From: Candidatus Heimdallarchaeota archaeon LC_3
Lineage (GTDB): Archaea; Asgardarchaeota; Heimdallarchaeia; Hodarchaeales; LC-3
NCBI GenBank assembly: GCA_001940645.1
Contig: MDVS01000001.1
Location: 61,087 to 125,086 of the forward strand
DNA: 64,000 nt
Direction: 5' to 3'
The position numbers and the translations under genes are program-made. The notes below the pieces were generated by a model. That model did no database searches. It was not told where the DNA came from and saw nothing but the letters and a program-made list of their open reading frames with translations. Below are positions 46,034-54,424 of this stretch, one piece after another. The first letter of the stretch is position 1; the number at the start of each line of letters is the position of its first letter.

Positions 46034-46753
46034 ATGGTCGAATTAACAATAGATCAAGCAATTATTACGATTACTAATCCGAATAATCTGATTGCTGTTA
46101 TATATATGCTAACAATGCTAGCGGTTTGGTGGTCAGCAAGGTTTTGGCAAACTCCTGAATTTGTTGGAAGACGTGCCAGATTTTTTAGTCCCAAATGGAC
46201 AATTTTGTTTCAAAAAAAATTTCGATCCAAACTTTTAGATGATATTACTTCTGCTGTTTGGTTTTGGGGCTTTACGATTACCATATTTCTTATGTGGGGC
46301 ATCTCCTTGTTCCAAGGAGGTGTTGCATGGCGAATTGGTGTTTTTGTCCTAGCAACCGTAACAACATCATTGTTGATTCAAATCCTTTTTCCAGTTATCG
46401 TTCCTATGCGATATCCTGATTTCAATAAACCTACCAAAAACTTTGAGCCTATTAGATTGATTACCCATAAAAACACTGATATAGTTAATGGATTGCTATA
46501 CAATGGACTACCATCGAATCACTTTGGTATGATGCTTACGGGAGCATTCATATGCTTTTACGTATATAACTATGATCCCTGGTATGTGTGGATCGTTATT
46601 GCTATAATATTTTTATTCATTGCATTTATTTTTGCATTTAGTGTTATTTATTTAGGAGAACACTATCCACACGATTTGTTAGCATCTTTAATTGTTTATC
46701 CAATCGGGTTGGTTGTATATAATGAAATTTCAATTATTATTTTTCCATTTTAA
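46034..46753 (+). CDS. PAP2 superfamily membrane phosphatase
   Basis: The 239-residue protein has about five membrane helices and PAP2-type motifs: PSNHFG (the P-S-x-H signature) and YLGEHYPHDLL (H-x3-D) toward the C-terminus. Positively charged residues before the first motif (RLITHKN) may fill the first site. PAP2 enzymes dephosphorylate phosphatidic acid, isoprenyl pyrophosphates or related lipid phosphates at the membrane face. In archaea polyprenyl pyrophosphate recycling is a sensible role. The AGAGG box precedes the ATG at 46034. Confidence 0.82.
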   Translation: MVELTIDQAIITITNPNNLIAVIYMLTMLAVWWSARFWQTPEFVGRRARFFSPKWTILFQKKFRSKLLDDITSAVWFWGFTITIFLMWGISLFQGGVAWRIGVFVLATVTTSLLIQILFPVIVPMRYPDFNKPTKNFEPIRLITHKNTDIVNGLLYNGLPSNHFGMMLTGAFICFYVYNYDPWYVWIVIAIIFLFIAFIFAFSVIYLGEHYPHDLLASLIVYPIGLVVYNEISIIIFPF

Positions 46754-46799
46754 CTTAATGGGTAAGGAGTCTTCTTCGTTCACTGATCCTAAATTAATT

Positions 46800-47197
46800 C
46801 TAAGAGAAAAATGGTTTAAGCTTACTTTCTTCTTCTGAATTTTTCTTTATTTGTTTTTTTGATTCTTCCAGTGACGTTATTGAATTTTCGATAATACTGG
46901 ATATCTTATGAACGAAATTAGCTGTTTCTGTAACAATTATCTAAATATTTTTTCAGCAGCTTCTTTACTAAGGCGTGTCTCGGTAAAACCCAGTTCAAAA
47001 AATTTAATGTTTACAGGTTTGCTAACACCTAAAATTTTAACAAAAAGTTTGATTCCATTAACGAAATTTTGTTCATCCAATTGGAATTCAAAAGATTCTA
47101 TGTTCATTTCAAGTTTTATTTGGCTCAGATAACTTTGTAAATCTTTTACAATAGCAGATTTTGGCTTTTCTAGGATATCTTCAGGATCTTCTGACAT
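46800..47197 (-). pseudogene. Small protein gene with probable frameshift near 46937-46942
   Basis: A 86-residue frame (47197-46937) encodes a mixed alpha/beta protein ending TRLSKEAAEKIFR. Directly after its stop another frame stays open for 46 codons (46940-46800: IIVTETANFVHKISSIIENS, then EESKKQIKKNSEEESK) with strongly coding-like composition and no usable start codon. Joining the two needs a single-base insertion (or a two-base deletion) between AGA and TAA. Read together they give a roughly 132-residue protein of unknown function. The alternative is a real 86-residue protein and a chance open stretch; composition argues against chance. Confidence 0.5.
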
Positions 47198-47507
47198 TAT
47201 TATATTACTCCTATTTTATTTAATAATAAAATGATAATGATTTATATAATTAACATACTTTTGTGAAGCGATTATTTTTTTCTTTAGCTGTATTTAATAT
47301 TTTTACTCATTTTATAAATAGTTGTTTGAATTACTGATAATGAAAAGTTCTGATTAAACCGCTACATTTAAAAGATATTTACAGAGATTTTATGGGCTTT
47401 ACTATTTTTATTATGACAACAAAACCTTTAAAAAAATATCTTTTAAGAGGAGTCTAAATTTATTTTATTTTTATAATTTAATATTACACTAAACATTATT
47501 TTTTGAG
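47198..47507. promoter_or_regulatory. Intergenic region with a perfect 13-base inverted repeat
   Basis: TTAAAAGATATTT at 47368-47380 is the exact inverse of AAATATCTTTTAA at 47434-47446, with 53 bases between. It lies 62-140 bases upstream of the DUF362 gene start. The repeat could be an operator or the stem of a leader RNA. No coding frame was seen here. Confidence 0.4.
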
Positions 47508-48869
47508 TTGCAATTCATTTTGGTTAATAATAATCAAGTTTTTTTAATAGATTGCAAAAAATATGACCCAATTGAGATAAAAAATAAAATTTTAGGAGGT
47601 ATCAAAGCTTTAGATATAAAATTTAAAGGCAGAATCACAATAAAGCCAAATGTTGTGATAGCTCACAAAAAAGCTGCACAAAACTCCTATACGAGACCAG
47701 AATTTTTAGAAGGACTTATTTCAGCAATAAATGAAATTAATCCAGTTGAAAATCCAATAAGAATAGTAGAACGTTCAGGTGCAACACTTTCTACTAAAGC
47801 ACAGTTTAAACGAGCTGGATACTATAAATTAAAAAAGAAATCTAAGATACCAATTAAATTAGAACCAATGGAAAAAACAAAGACCATACAGGTTGAATTA
47901 AAAAAAGGGGTCCTTCATGATAAAATAACAGTAGCTGAAAGTATCGTAGATACTGAGAATTTAATTTATGCAACCAAATTTAAATTCAACATTTTAGTAA
48001 ACGGAATAACTGGTGCATTAAAATTAAACATTGGCCTTCTAGATGATGAGGAAAGAATGATGTTTCACGATATGCGTTTAGATGATAAAATTGTTGATTT
48101 ACATGAAGTTGGAAAACCTAATTTTATAGCTGTTGATGCTATTATTGCCGGTCATGGTGGATCTCAACTTACAGCTCAACCCTACCCGCTTGGTTTAATA
48201 ATTCTAGGGACGAACTCTCTAGCTGTTGATGTAGTGTCTAATTGGATTATTAATCATGATCCCAAACAAATTGGTCACTTAATTAAAGCACATCAAAGGG
48301 GAATTGGACCAATAGATATTGAAGATATAGATATTTCAGGAGAAGATATTAAAATCTTTCAAGAAAGAGCAATAGGATTTGATAAGGGATATGTTCCCGT
48401 AAATGAGTTTCCAACAAACATTGATATATTAGTCGGTGATGGGGTTGTTGAAGATGACACTGGAAAACACCAGAGTTATTGTCAAGGAGGGTGCCATGGC
48501 ATTGTATTGGATGAATTGCTTATGGCTAAGGATCGTAACCCTAATAAACCTAAAAAGTTCAGAAAAGATATTAAACTAGTAATTGGAAACTATAAAGGTA
48601 ATGTTGAAAGTAAAATAGTACTTCTAGTTGGAGATTGCTCGAAAGTAGATGGGGAAATTAAATCTAAAAAACTTATCAGAGTCAAAGGCTGCCCACCTAC
48701 ACATAAAGAATTGATGGTCGCTTTGGCTTTAGATGCTGGATTGTATCCAGATTTATTGAGATTTTCTTTAGTTTTACCGGAATTGCTTTTTATTACTCCT
48801 AAATTTTTAAAACGGATCCATAAACTCCAAGCATGGAAATCAGTTCCTGAAATACTAAAACATTGGTGA
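47508..48869 (+). CDS. DUF362 domain protein
   Basis: The 453-residue protein matches DUF362 layout: KGRITIKPNVVIAHKK, RIVERSGATL, KFKFNILVNGITGALKLNIG and a C-terminal GLIILGTNSLAVDVV. DUF362 proteins are often ferredoxin-linked and poorly defined. Here the C-terminus adds a Cys-containing extension (QSYCQGGCHG, LVGDCSKVDG, RVKGCPP), so a metal site is likely. The only fitting start is a TTG at 47508. Confidence 0.7.
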   Translation: MQFILVNNNQVFLIDCKKYDPIEIKNKILGGIKALDIKFKGRITIKPNVVIAHKKAAQNSYTRPEFLEGLISAINEINPVENPIRIVERSGATLSTKAQFKRAGYYKLKKKSKIPIKLEPMEKTKTIQVELKKGVLHDKITVAESIVDTENLIYATKFKFNILVNGITGALKLNIGLLDDEERMMFHDMRLDDKIVDLHEVGKPNFIAVDAIIAGHGGSQLTAQPYPLGLIILGTNSLAVDVVSNWIINHDPKQIGHLIKAHQRGIGPIDIEDIDISGEDIKIFQERAIGFDKGYVPVNEFPTNIDILVGDGVVEDDTGKHQSYCQGGCHGIVLDELLMAKDRNPNKPKKFRKDIKLVIGNYKGNVESKIVLLVGDCSKVDGEIKSKKLIRVKGCPPTHKELMVALALDAGLYPDLLRFSLVLPELLFITPKFLKRIHKLQAWKSVPEILKHW

Positions 48870-48920
48870 ATTATTTTATTAGAAAAATAAAGAGAAGAAG
48901 AGTTTAAAATTAAAATTTTC

Positions 48921-50465
48921 TTAGGTTGAAGGAGGAGCTATTACATTGATATCTAAAAACATAATAGCATGACTAGCTCCACAGAAGAAAGTACATCGAA
49001 TTTCGAATGAACTATCTTGTTCTGGTGCAGTCCAATATAACTCAAGGATTTCATGTTGAGGTAGTGTTCGAATCAAAGATTTTCCAAAATAATCTAATTC
49101 TGGTTCGCCTTCAGCTCCCAATACAAAACCGTGTTCTGTATCTAAGGCCTTCAAAACAAATCTTACAGTTTGTCCATAAAATACAGTAAAACCTGTTGTT
49201 TTTAATCCACCATAATCTTCATCTAATATATAATCAACCCCTAGCATTTCCCTAAGTGCTGGATCAATTAGTTGGTTTAAGTGATAAGCTTGTTTCGAGT
49301 AAACGCTCACAGGATCAACAAACTCAGTTAATTCAGGATCTAATAATTTATTCTGATATACAGTTGCATTAAATGTCCAAGGTTTAATCTGTGCTTCGAT
49401 AACAATCTGTACGTCGACTTCACTATCTTCTAGATGAGTTTCTGCTATTCTAGGTAATGGAAAAACAAAAATAGATATCACAAAGACTCCAACTATTGAT
49501 AAAGGAATTAATGTTGAAGTTAAATTCCAGTTTCTTCGTTTAGCATTAACAATGAGATAAACAAATCCTATTCCAATAAATGCCAAAAAGAAGAACATAG
49601 CAGTTATTGGAATCACAGCGTTTTCTAATCCTCCATCGGATAAGAGATTGCCGAAAATTGGATCAAGAAATTCGAAAATATCAAACACCTCAGCTTTTGG
49701 TTTTAGTAATTCAGGATAAACATCTTCAGGATTTTCTTGTAAATAGACTGCCTGACTTATCAAATAACGATTATCATCATGATAATTCATCATTATCTCA
49801 ACTCCAGGGGTTAAAGGATCAGGAGCTAATGAAGAGCTAACAATAAAATAAGCGCCATTTTCATCACCTACAGGTAGATCAATATCTATTGGTATTCCAT
49901 TATCTGTTGTAACTTCATCAACTGTTTCTAAAGGATAAACAAATTCTAATATTGCGTTTTCTCCGTCATTTGTTACTTTAGCAAAAAGAGTATCATTTGT
50001 TCCCCCAATAAGGGTGTCTGGAACATGATTTCCGGTTATTCCATAGTCATCTCTTACGACTTCATTGCCATTGGATAGTTTTTCTCCAATAATGATATTT
50101 GTGTCTTCCATTATAGAAGCACCTGCTGTCGTAGGCTTATCTAATCGCCAACCTATAGCAACATAGCCTTGAGATGTTGTAGAAACTAGAATGTGTAAAT
50201 GAGTTCCATTATGCTCCCAAAAAATTTGAAAAATTTGTCCTGCTGGTGTTTCGATTTCAAATTTATTATTTTGATTAACAAAATCTGCTGAATCTCCGTC
50301 TATATTACTTGATTCAAAATTTCCTTCCACAATCTCGATCATAGGATCGAATGCTGAAATTTCTTTCCCCTGAGTAACGGAGGCAGTTCCCACTAATGTA
50401 CTTAATAAAGTAAACATAAACAGGCTCAATGATATAAATGCAAATAATTTTTGCCTTTGTCTCAT
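48921..50465 (-). CDS. DOMON domain fused to a two-helix, CuA-type cupredoxin (COX2-like) domain
   Basis: The 514-residue protein has a signal peptide (about 1-30), a DOMON-like extracellular beta domain (about 60-235: QGYVAIGWRLDKP, DYGITGNHVPDTLIGG), then two membrane helices (about 285-308 and 317-340) and a C-terminal cupredoxin with the CuA pattern: His445 in DTEHGFVLG, then Cys491-x3-Cys495-x3-His499-x2-Met502 (CTFFCGASHAIM). This is the ligand set of cytochrome c oxidase subunit II. The bridging Glu of C-S-E-I-C is Phe here (only its carbonyl is used). No COX1 lies nearby. DOMON usually binds heme or sugar. The fusion suggests an electron-transfer chain component on the outer membrane face. 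Confidence 0.75.
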   Translation of the reverse strand: MRQRQKLFAFISLSLFMFTLLSTLVGTASVTQGKEISAFDPMIEIVEGNFESSNIDGDSADFVNQNNKFEIETPAGQIFQIFWEHNGTHLHILVSTTSQGYVAIGWRLDKPTTAGASIMEDTNIIIGEKLSNGNEVVRDDYGITGNHVPDTLIGGTNDTLFAKVTNDGENAILEFVYPLETVDEVTTDNGIPIDIDLPVGDENGAYFIVSSSLAPDPLTPGVEIMMNYHDDNRYLISQAVYLQENPEDVYPELLKPKAEVFDIFEFLDPIFGNLLSDGGLENAVIPITAMFFFLAFIGIGFVYLIVNAKRRNWNLTSTLIPLSIVGVFVISIFVFPLPRIAETHLEDSEVDVQIVIEAQIKPWTFNATVYQNKLLDPELTEFVDPVSVYSKQAYHLNQLIDPALREMLGVDYILDEDYGGLKTTGFTVFYGQTVRFVLKALDTEHGFVLGAEGEPELDYFGKSLIRTLPQHEILELYWTAPEQDSSFEIRCTFFCGASHAIMFLDINVIAPPST

Positions 50466-50618
50466 GAAATCACTTTTTTTTATTGTAAAAATTGATTGAT
50501 TAATTAGGTATGCCTTATTTTTTCAGCTTTTTAAAAAATAAGGTAAGAAAAAACTACGAATCCTGTAGTAGAGTAATTTCAGGAATCAATAATTGGGTTC
50601 CAATTTTAAATAATTATT

Positions 50619-51791
50619 TTATTTCAAAATCATTTCTGATATCGGATGGGATTCAATTAATTGTGTCCCTAAAACACTCAATATATCGCACAATTTCTTA
50701 TTTTCACCAGATTGTGAACGATTAAGCAAATAAACTCCAGCAAAAAAGTCTACAGGAATCATATTTGATGAATATAGCTCTTTTAACTTGGGATAAAGCA
50801 AAGTGTATGAATTTAATATTTTTGGTGCTGACTTAACCAGTAACTGGTCTAATGCTTGAGATAATATTTGTCTTGTAGAAATATTTTGTGGATCAGCCTT
50901 TCGAAGAGCATTTTCAACATATTTTTCAGCAATAGTAGACAGTAGAAAACCAAGATCATCTGTACGATCAGATCCAGCATTTAATATTGGATCTATTAAT
51001 GTTAGCGAGTCTAATCTTCCTTTACCTGGGACTAAAGCATTATATTGAACAGAATTAAGAGAATATTCTCCGAAACCAAATTCCAACCCTCCTTTGCTAG
51101 ATTCTAGTACATGCTTCCAATTATTTATCTCTTCTTTTTCAATATCAAGGGAATGGAGAAAAGGAAACCATTCAGAGTAATCACGAGTTAGTGGTTGAGG
51201 TTCTTGAAATCCGTGCATTCGAGATAATGCATATCCTGCTAATGAATAACGTGATTCGGGTGAAACTCCACTTTTGGGTCTAGAAATAAATCTCGGTAGA
51301 ATTTCAAATTGAATTATATATGTTTCATCATCTTTTGTTTGAAGTCGTGGAGCAAATATTGAGTCTGGAAAATTATATTTTTTAATTTCATTTTGATTTA
51401 TACTTCTTTTAATGCTTTCCCATTGGCTTTGTCGTGATTCTAGTAGATTTAAAAAATTCTCTGAAGTATTAATGACATGTTTATAATAACTCTTATCATT
51501 ATAAATTTGTTTAGCAATAAATCCTATGGAATACCCTTGTTGTGATCCTTCAGACATTAACTGAACTTCAAGGATTCCTGTGATTCCAAATTGGTTAGTC
51601 ACAATCGTTCTAGACAATTCTTGAAGATTAGAAAAATCCAATCCAATCTGGAGACTAGTTAGTTCAAGTATACTTTGTGCTGCATTTTCTAAAGTAATAT
51701 CTAACCAGTTTTGAGTCATTGTTTGTAACCAACTGCAATAAATAGCGTTTAATAATCCAACTACGAAAAATACAAAAAGGTTATCATACAT
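50619..51791 (-). CDS. Aminoglycoside-phosphotransferase-like kinase homologue, divergent
   Basis: The 390-residue protein shows weak APH-like features: IGFIAKQIYND (Lys near 95), YALSRMHGFQEPQ, LNSVQYNALV in place of H-G-D-x4-N, and LTLIDPILNAGSDRTDDLGF resembling the D-F/W-E metal motif and DLA loop. The canonical HGD catalytic motif is altered (GFGEYS), so it could be a pseudokinase. A hydrophobic N-terminal segment (about 5-23) may be a membrane anchor, or the true start is ATG 51719. Function unknown. Confidence 0.4.
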   Translation of the reverse strand: MYDNLFVFFVVGLLNAIYCSWLQTMTQNWLDITLENAAQSILELTSLQIGLDFSNLQELSRTIVTNQFGITGILEVQLMSEGSQQGYSIGFIAKQIYNDKSYYKHVINTSENFLNLLESRQSQWESIKRSINQNEIKKYNFPDSIFAPRLQTKDDETYIIQFEILPRFISRPKSGVSPESRYSLAGYALSRMHGFQEPQPLTRDYSEWFPFLHSLDIEKEEINNWKHVLESSKGGLEFGFGEYSLNSVQYNALVPGKGRLDSLTLIDPILNAGSDRTDDLGFLLSTIAEKYVENALRKADPQNISTRQILSQALDQLLVKSAPKILNSYTLLYPKLKELYSSNMIPVDFFAGVYLLNRSQSGENKKLCDILSVLGTQLIESHPISEMILK

Positions 51792-51952
51792 ATCTATTCA
51801 TCAAAGAAAAATAATTATTATCCTATGATTACGGGTAATAATTTTAAATTTAATAAAAAACATAATAACAGACATATAATAATATATTAATAGCTATTTC
51901 AAGAGAATTTTCTATTTATCTCTGAGAATTCTTCACTTAGGTCATATGAATA

Positions 51953-52831
51953 ATGTCACAAAGCATTAATACTACAACAAATTTGTTCACAACTGGCTAT
52001 TTGATGGAAAAAACACCATTCTCTATTCCTTCGGTAGACCTAATTAGAAGTATCTTACGTACAAGAGAACTTGCTGAACAACATAGAAAAGCAGATCGCT
52101 GGCAACTATACGCCTTATTAATGTTTTCTTTGTTTGATGTAACAAGTAAATTTGCAGATTTAAGTCATTGTTTAGATATTGCTCAAGATTTTGCAAAAAA
52201 AAGTAAAGATAAGTTTCCCAAAGAGACTTTGGACTTCATAGGAAATTCATTGAATGTCTTCAAATCTACATCTAAAGAAGGTAGACATACAATTGCTACC
52301 CGGCTTGCATACTCAAGATTAAAGATGCAAGCTGCAACTCTCCAGTTAGAACATAAGAAGGAATACAGCTTAGCAAATGTTCGTGCAGAACTGTTTCATT
52401 CAATACCTTTAATTCAAGAATTGAATTTTATCATTGTGTTAATTAAAACAGAAAACTATCTTAAAGCAACTCTATTTCTGGTTGATCTTGAACCCTTATT
52501 TGTAGGTAATAAATTAGATTCAAGATTAGCTCTTCCTTATTTTGAATTAGCTTGTTTGGGTTATTTGGGTCAAAAACAATTTTCTAAATCACTAGAATCT
52601 TTGGAAAAAGGTTATGCACTTTGCCAAAAAATGTCTAAATCTTCTTTTCAAGCTATCCGTTATATTACTTTCTTCGAAAAAGTAATTAAATTATTCGAAT
52701 CAACAGAGGATAACGAAAATATCATAATTCCTCCTTTTTCCGAATTGATTGTTCCAGGATACATTTTTGATAAAATCTTCCTTGATAAAGAATTTTCTCC
52801 CGATTCAGACTCAATTTTAGTCGAGCTTTAA
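51953..52831 (+). CDS. Helical repeat-like protein, uncharacterised
   Basis: The 292-residue protein is almost wholly alpha-helical with repeating hydrophobic-charged helices (AEQHRKADRWQLYALLMFSL, NFIIVLIKTENYLKATLFLV, LGQKQFSKSLESLEKGYAL), a TPR-like pattern. No enzyme motif, membrane helix or signal is present. It is divergent from the kinase-like gene, 161 bases apart. A scaffold or adaptor role is a guess. Confidence 0.5.
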   Translation: MSQSINTTTNLFTTGYLMEKTPFSIPSVDLIRSILRTRELAEQHRKADRWQLYALLMFSLFDVTSKFADLSHCLDIAQDFAKKSKDKFPKETLDFIGNSLNVFKSTSKEGRHTIATRLAYSRLKMQAATLQLEHKKEYSLANVRAELFHSIPLIQELNFIIVLIKTENYLKATLFLVDLEPLFVGNKLDSRLALPYFELACLGYLGQKQFSKSLESLEKGYALCQKMSKSSFQAIRYITFFEKVIKLFESTEDNENIIIPPFSELIVPGYIFDKIFLDKEFSPDSDSILVEL

Positions 52832-53124
52832 ATATTTAACAAAAAAATTTATTCTCAATTTAGTTTTTGATTGATTATTTTCCTTTTCAAGAGAATTCAT
52901 ACTTAAGTTACTCATTAACCAACGGGTCAATTCTCAATCAGCGTTTGAATTAAGTTATCTAATTTCCTTTGAGGTTGAATAGCTTAAGGTGTATACCTAC
53001 TAAACAAAAATAATACCTAATTGAGCATGATTATTTTTAAAAGGAAAGTTCGATTTTGTTCATGCTTAAGATTTTAATTTAATTTTCATTTTAAACCAAT
53101 TTTAAAAGATAGGGATTAAAAAAA

Positions 53125-54393
53125 ATGTCAAATCAAACTGCAAAACTAATATTAAATGGAAAAGAATATGATTTTCCAGTTATTGTAGGTTCTGAAGGCG
53201 AAATCGGTATTGATACTGCCAAGCTTCGAGGAACAACTGGAGCTATTACATTAGATCCAGCATATGGTAATACAGGATCCTGTACTAGCAAAATAACATT
53301 CGTAGATGGTGAAAAAGGAATTTTAAAGTACAGAGGTTACCCCATTGAGCAATTAGCTGAGAAAAGTAACTTTCTTGAAACTGCATACCTTTCAATTTAT
53401 GGTGACTTACCTAATAAAGAGCAATACAACAAGTGGAATGACGCAATAATCAATCATAGCTTAATTCATGAAGATATGAAGAAGTTCCTTGAAGGTTATC
53501 AAATTACTGCTCATCCGATGTCGATTTTATCTGCATTGTTAGTATCTTTATCACAATATTATGATACGAAAGATGTAGATCTAAATATCATCCGATTAAT
53601 GGCAAAAATGAAAACACTTGTAGCGTGGTCATTTAAGGCTCATTTAGGTCAACGGTATATATATCCTCGTAACGATCTTTCCTATGAAGCTGATTTTCTG
53701 CATATGATGTTTGCTATACCCTCAGAAGAATATAAAATATCACCAGTAGTTGAAAAAGCACTACGATTACTTTTAATACTTCATGTCGATCATGAACAGA
53801 ACTGTAGTACATCAACGGTAAGAATGGTTGGAAGCAGTCAAGCTAATCTTTTTGCATGCATGGCAGCAGGTGTTTGTGCCTTATGGGGTCCTTTACACGG
53901 AGGGGCCAATCAGCGTGTGTTGGAGATGCTTAATAATATTGTGCGAGACGGAGGTGACTATGAAAAATACATGAAAATGGCAAAGGATAAAGAAAGCGGC
54001 TTTAAATTAATGGGATTCGGGCACAGAGTTTATAAGAACAGAGATCCAAGAGCTGAAATACTTAAAAATGCCGCTGATGATGTATTATCAGAAATAGGAG
54101 TAAAAGATCCCTTATTAGAAGTAGCAAAAGGATTAGAAAAAATAGCATTAGAAGATTCTTATTTTGTTGATCGTAAGCTTTATCCAAATGTTGATTTCTA
54201 TTCTGGTATTATCTATAAAGCATTAGGAATTCCTGTTGATTTCTTCACACCAATGTTTGCTTTGGGAAGACTTCCTGGATGGATAGCCCAATGGAAAGAA
54301 GAAGTTGAGAGACCAGGTGCTAGGATTCACCGTCCTAGACAAATCTTTACTGGTGAGACTGATCGGAAATACGTTGAATTAAATCAGCGCTAG
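53125..54393 (+). CDS. gltA: Citrate synthase
   Basis: The 422-residue protein has the citrate synthase signatures: LRGTTGAITLDPAYGNTGSC, KGILKYRGYPIEQL, the catalytic-His HVDHEQNCSTSTVRM and LHGGANQ, and the GFGHRVYKNRDPRA motif, with Asp in PNVDFYSGI. It condenses oxaloacetate and acetyl-CoA, entering the TCA cycle and glutamate synthesis. A GATAGGGA box precedes the ATG at 53125. It is one of few central metabolism genes in the window. Confidence 0.96.
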   Translation: MSNQTAKLILNGKEYDFPVIVGSEGEIGIDTAKLRGTTGAITLDPAYGNTGSCTSKITFVDGEKGILKYRGYPIEQLAEKSNFLETAYLSIYGDLPNKEQYNKWNDAIINHSLIHEDMKKFLEGYQITAHPMSILSALLVSLSQYYDTKDVDLNIIRLMAKMKTLVAWSFKAHLGQRYIYPRNDLSYEADFLHMMFAIPSEEYKISPVVEKALRLLLILHVDHEQNCSTSTVRMVGSSQANLFACMAAGVCALWGPLHGGANQRVLEMLNNIVRDGGDYEKYMKMAKDKESGFKLMGFGHRVYKNRDPRAEILKNAADDVLSEIGVKDPLLEVAKGLEKIALEDSYFVDRKLYPNVDFYSGIIYKALGIPVDFFTPMFALGRLPGWIAQWKEEVERPGARIHRPRQIFTGETDRKYVELNQR

Positions 54394-54424
54394 TAAACAA
54401 ATTTTGGATAATAACCAACATTTA

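Noticed and set aside
46937..46940. Programmed minus-one frameshift at the small-gene stop
   Set aside because: The only shift site is AGA/TAA with no slippery heptamer; an indel or decay is simpler.
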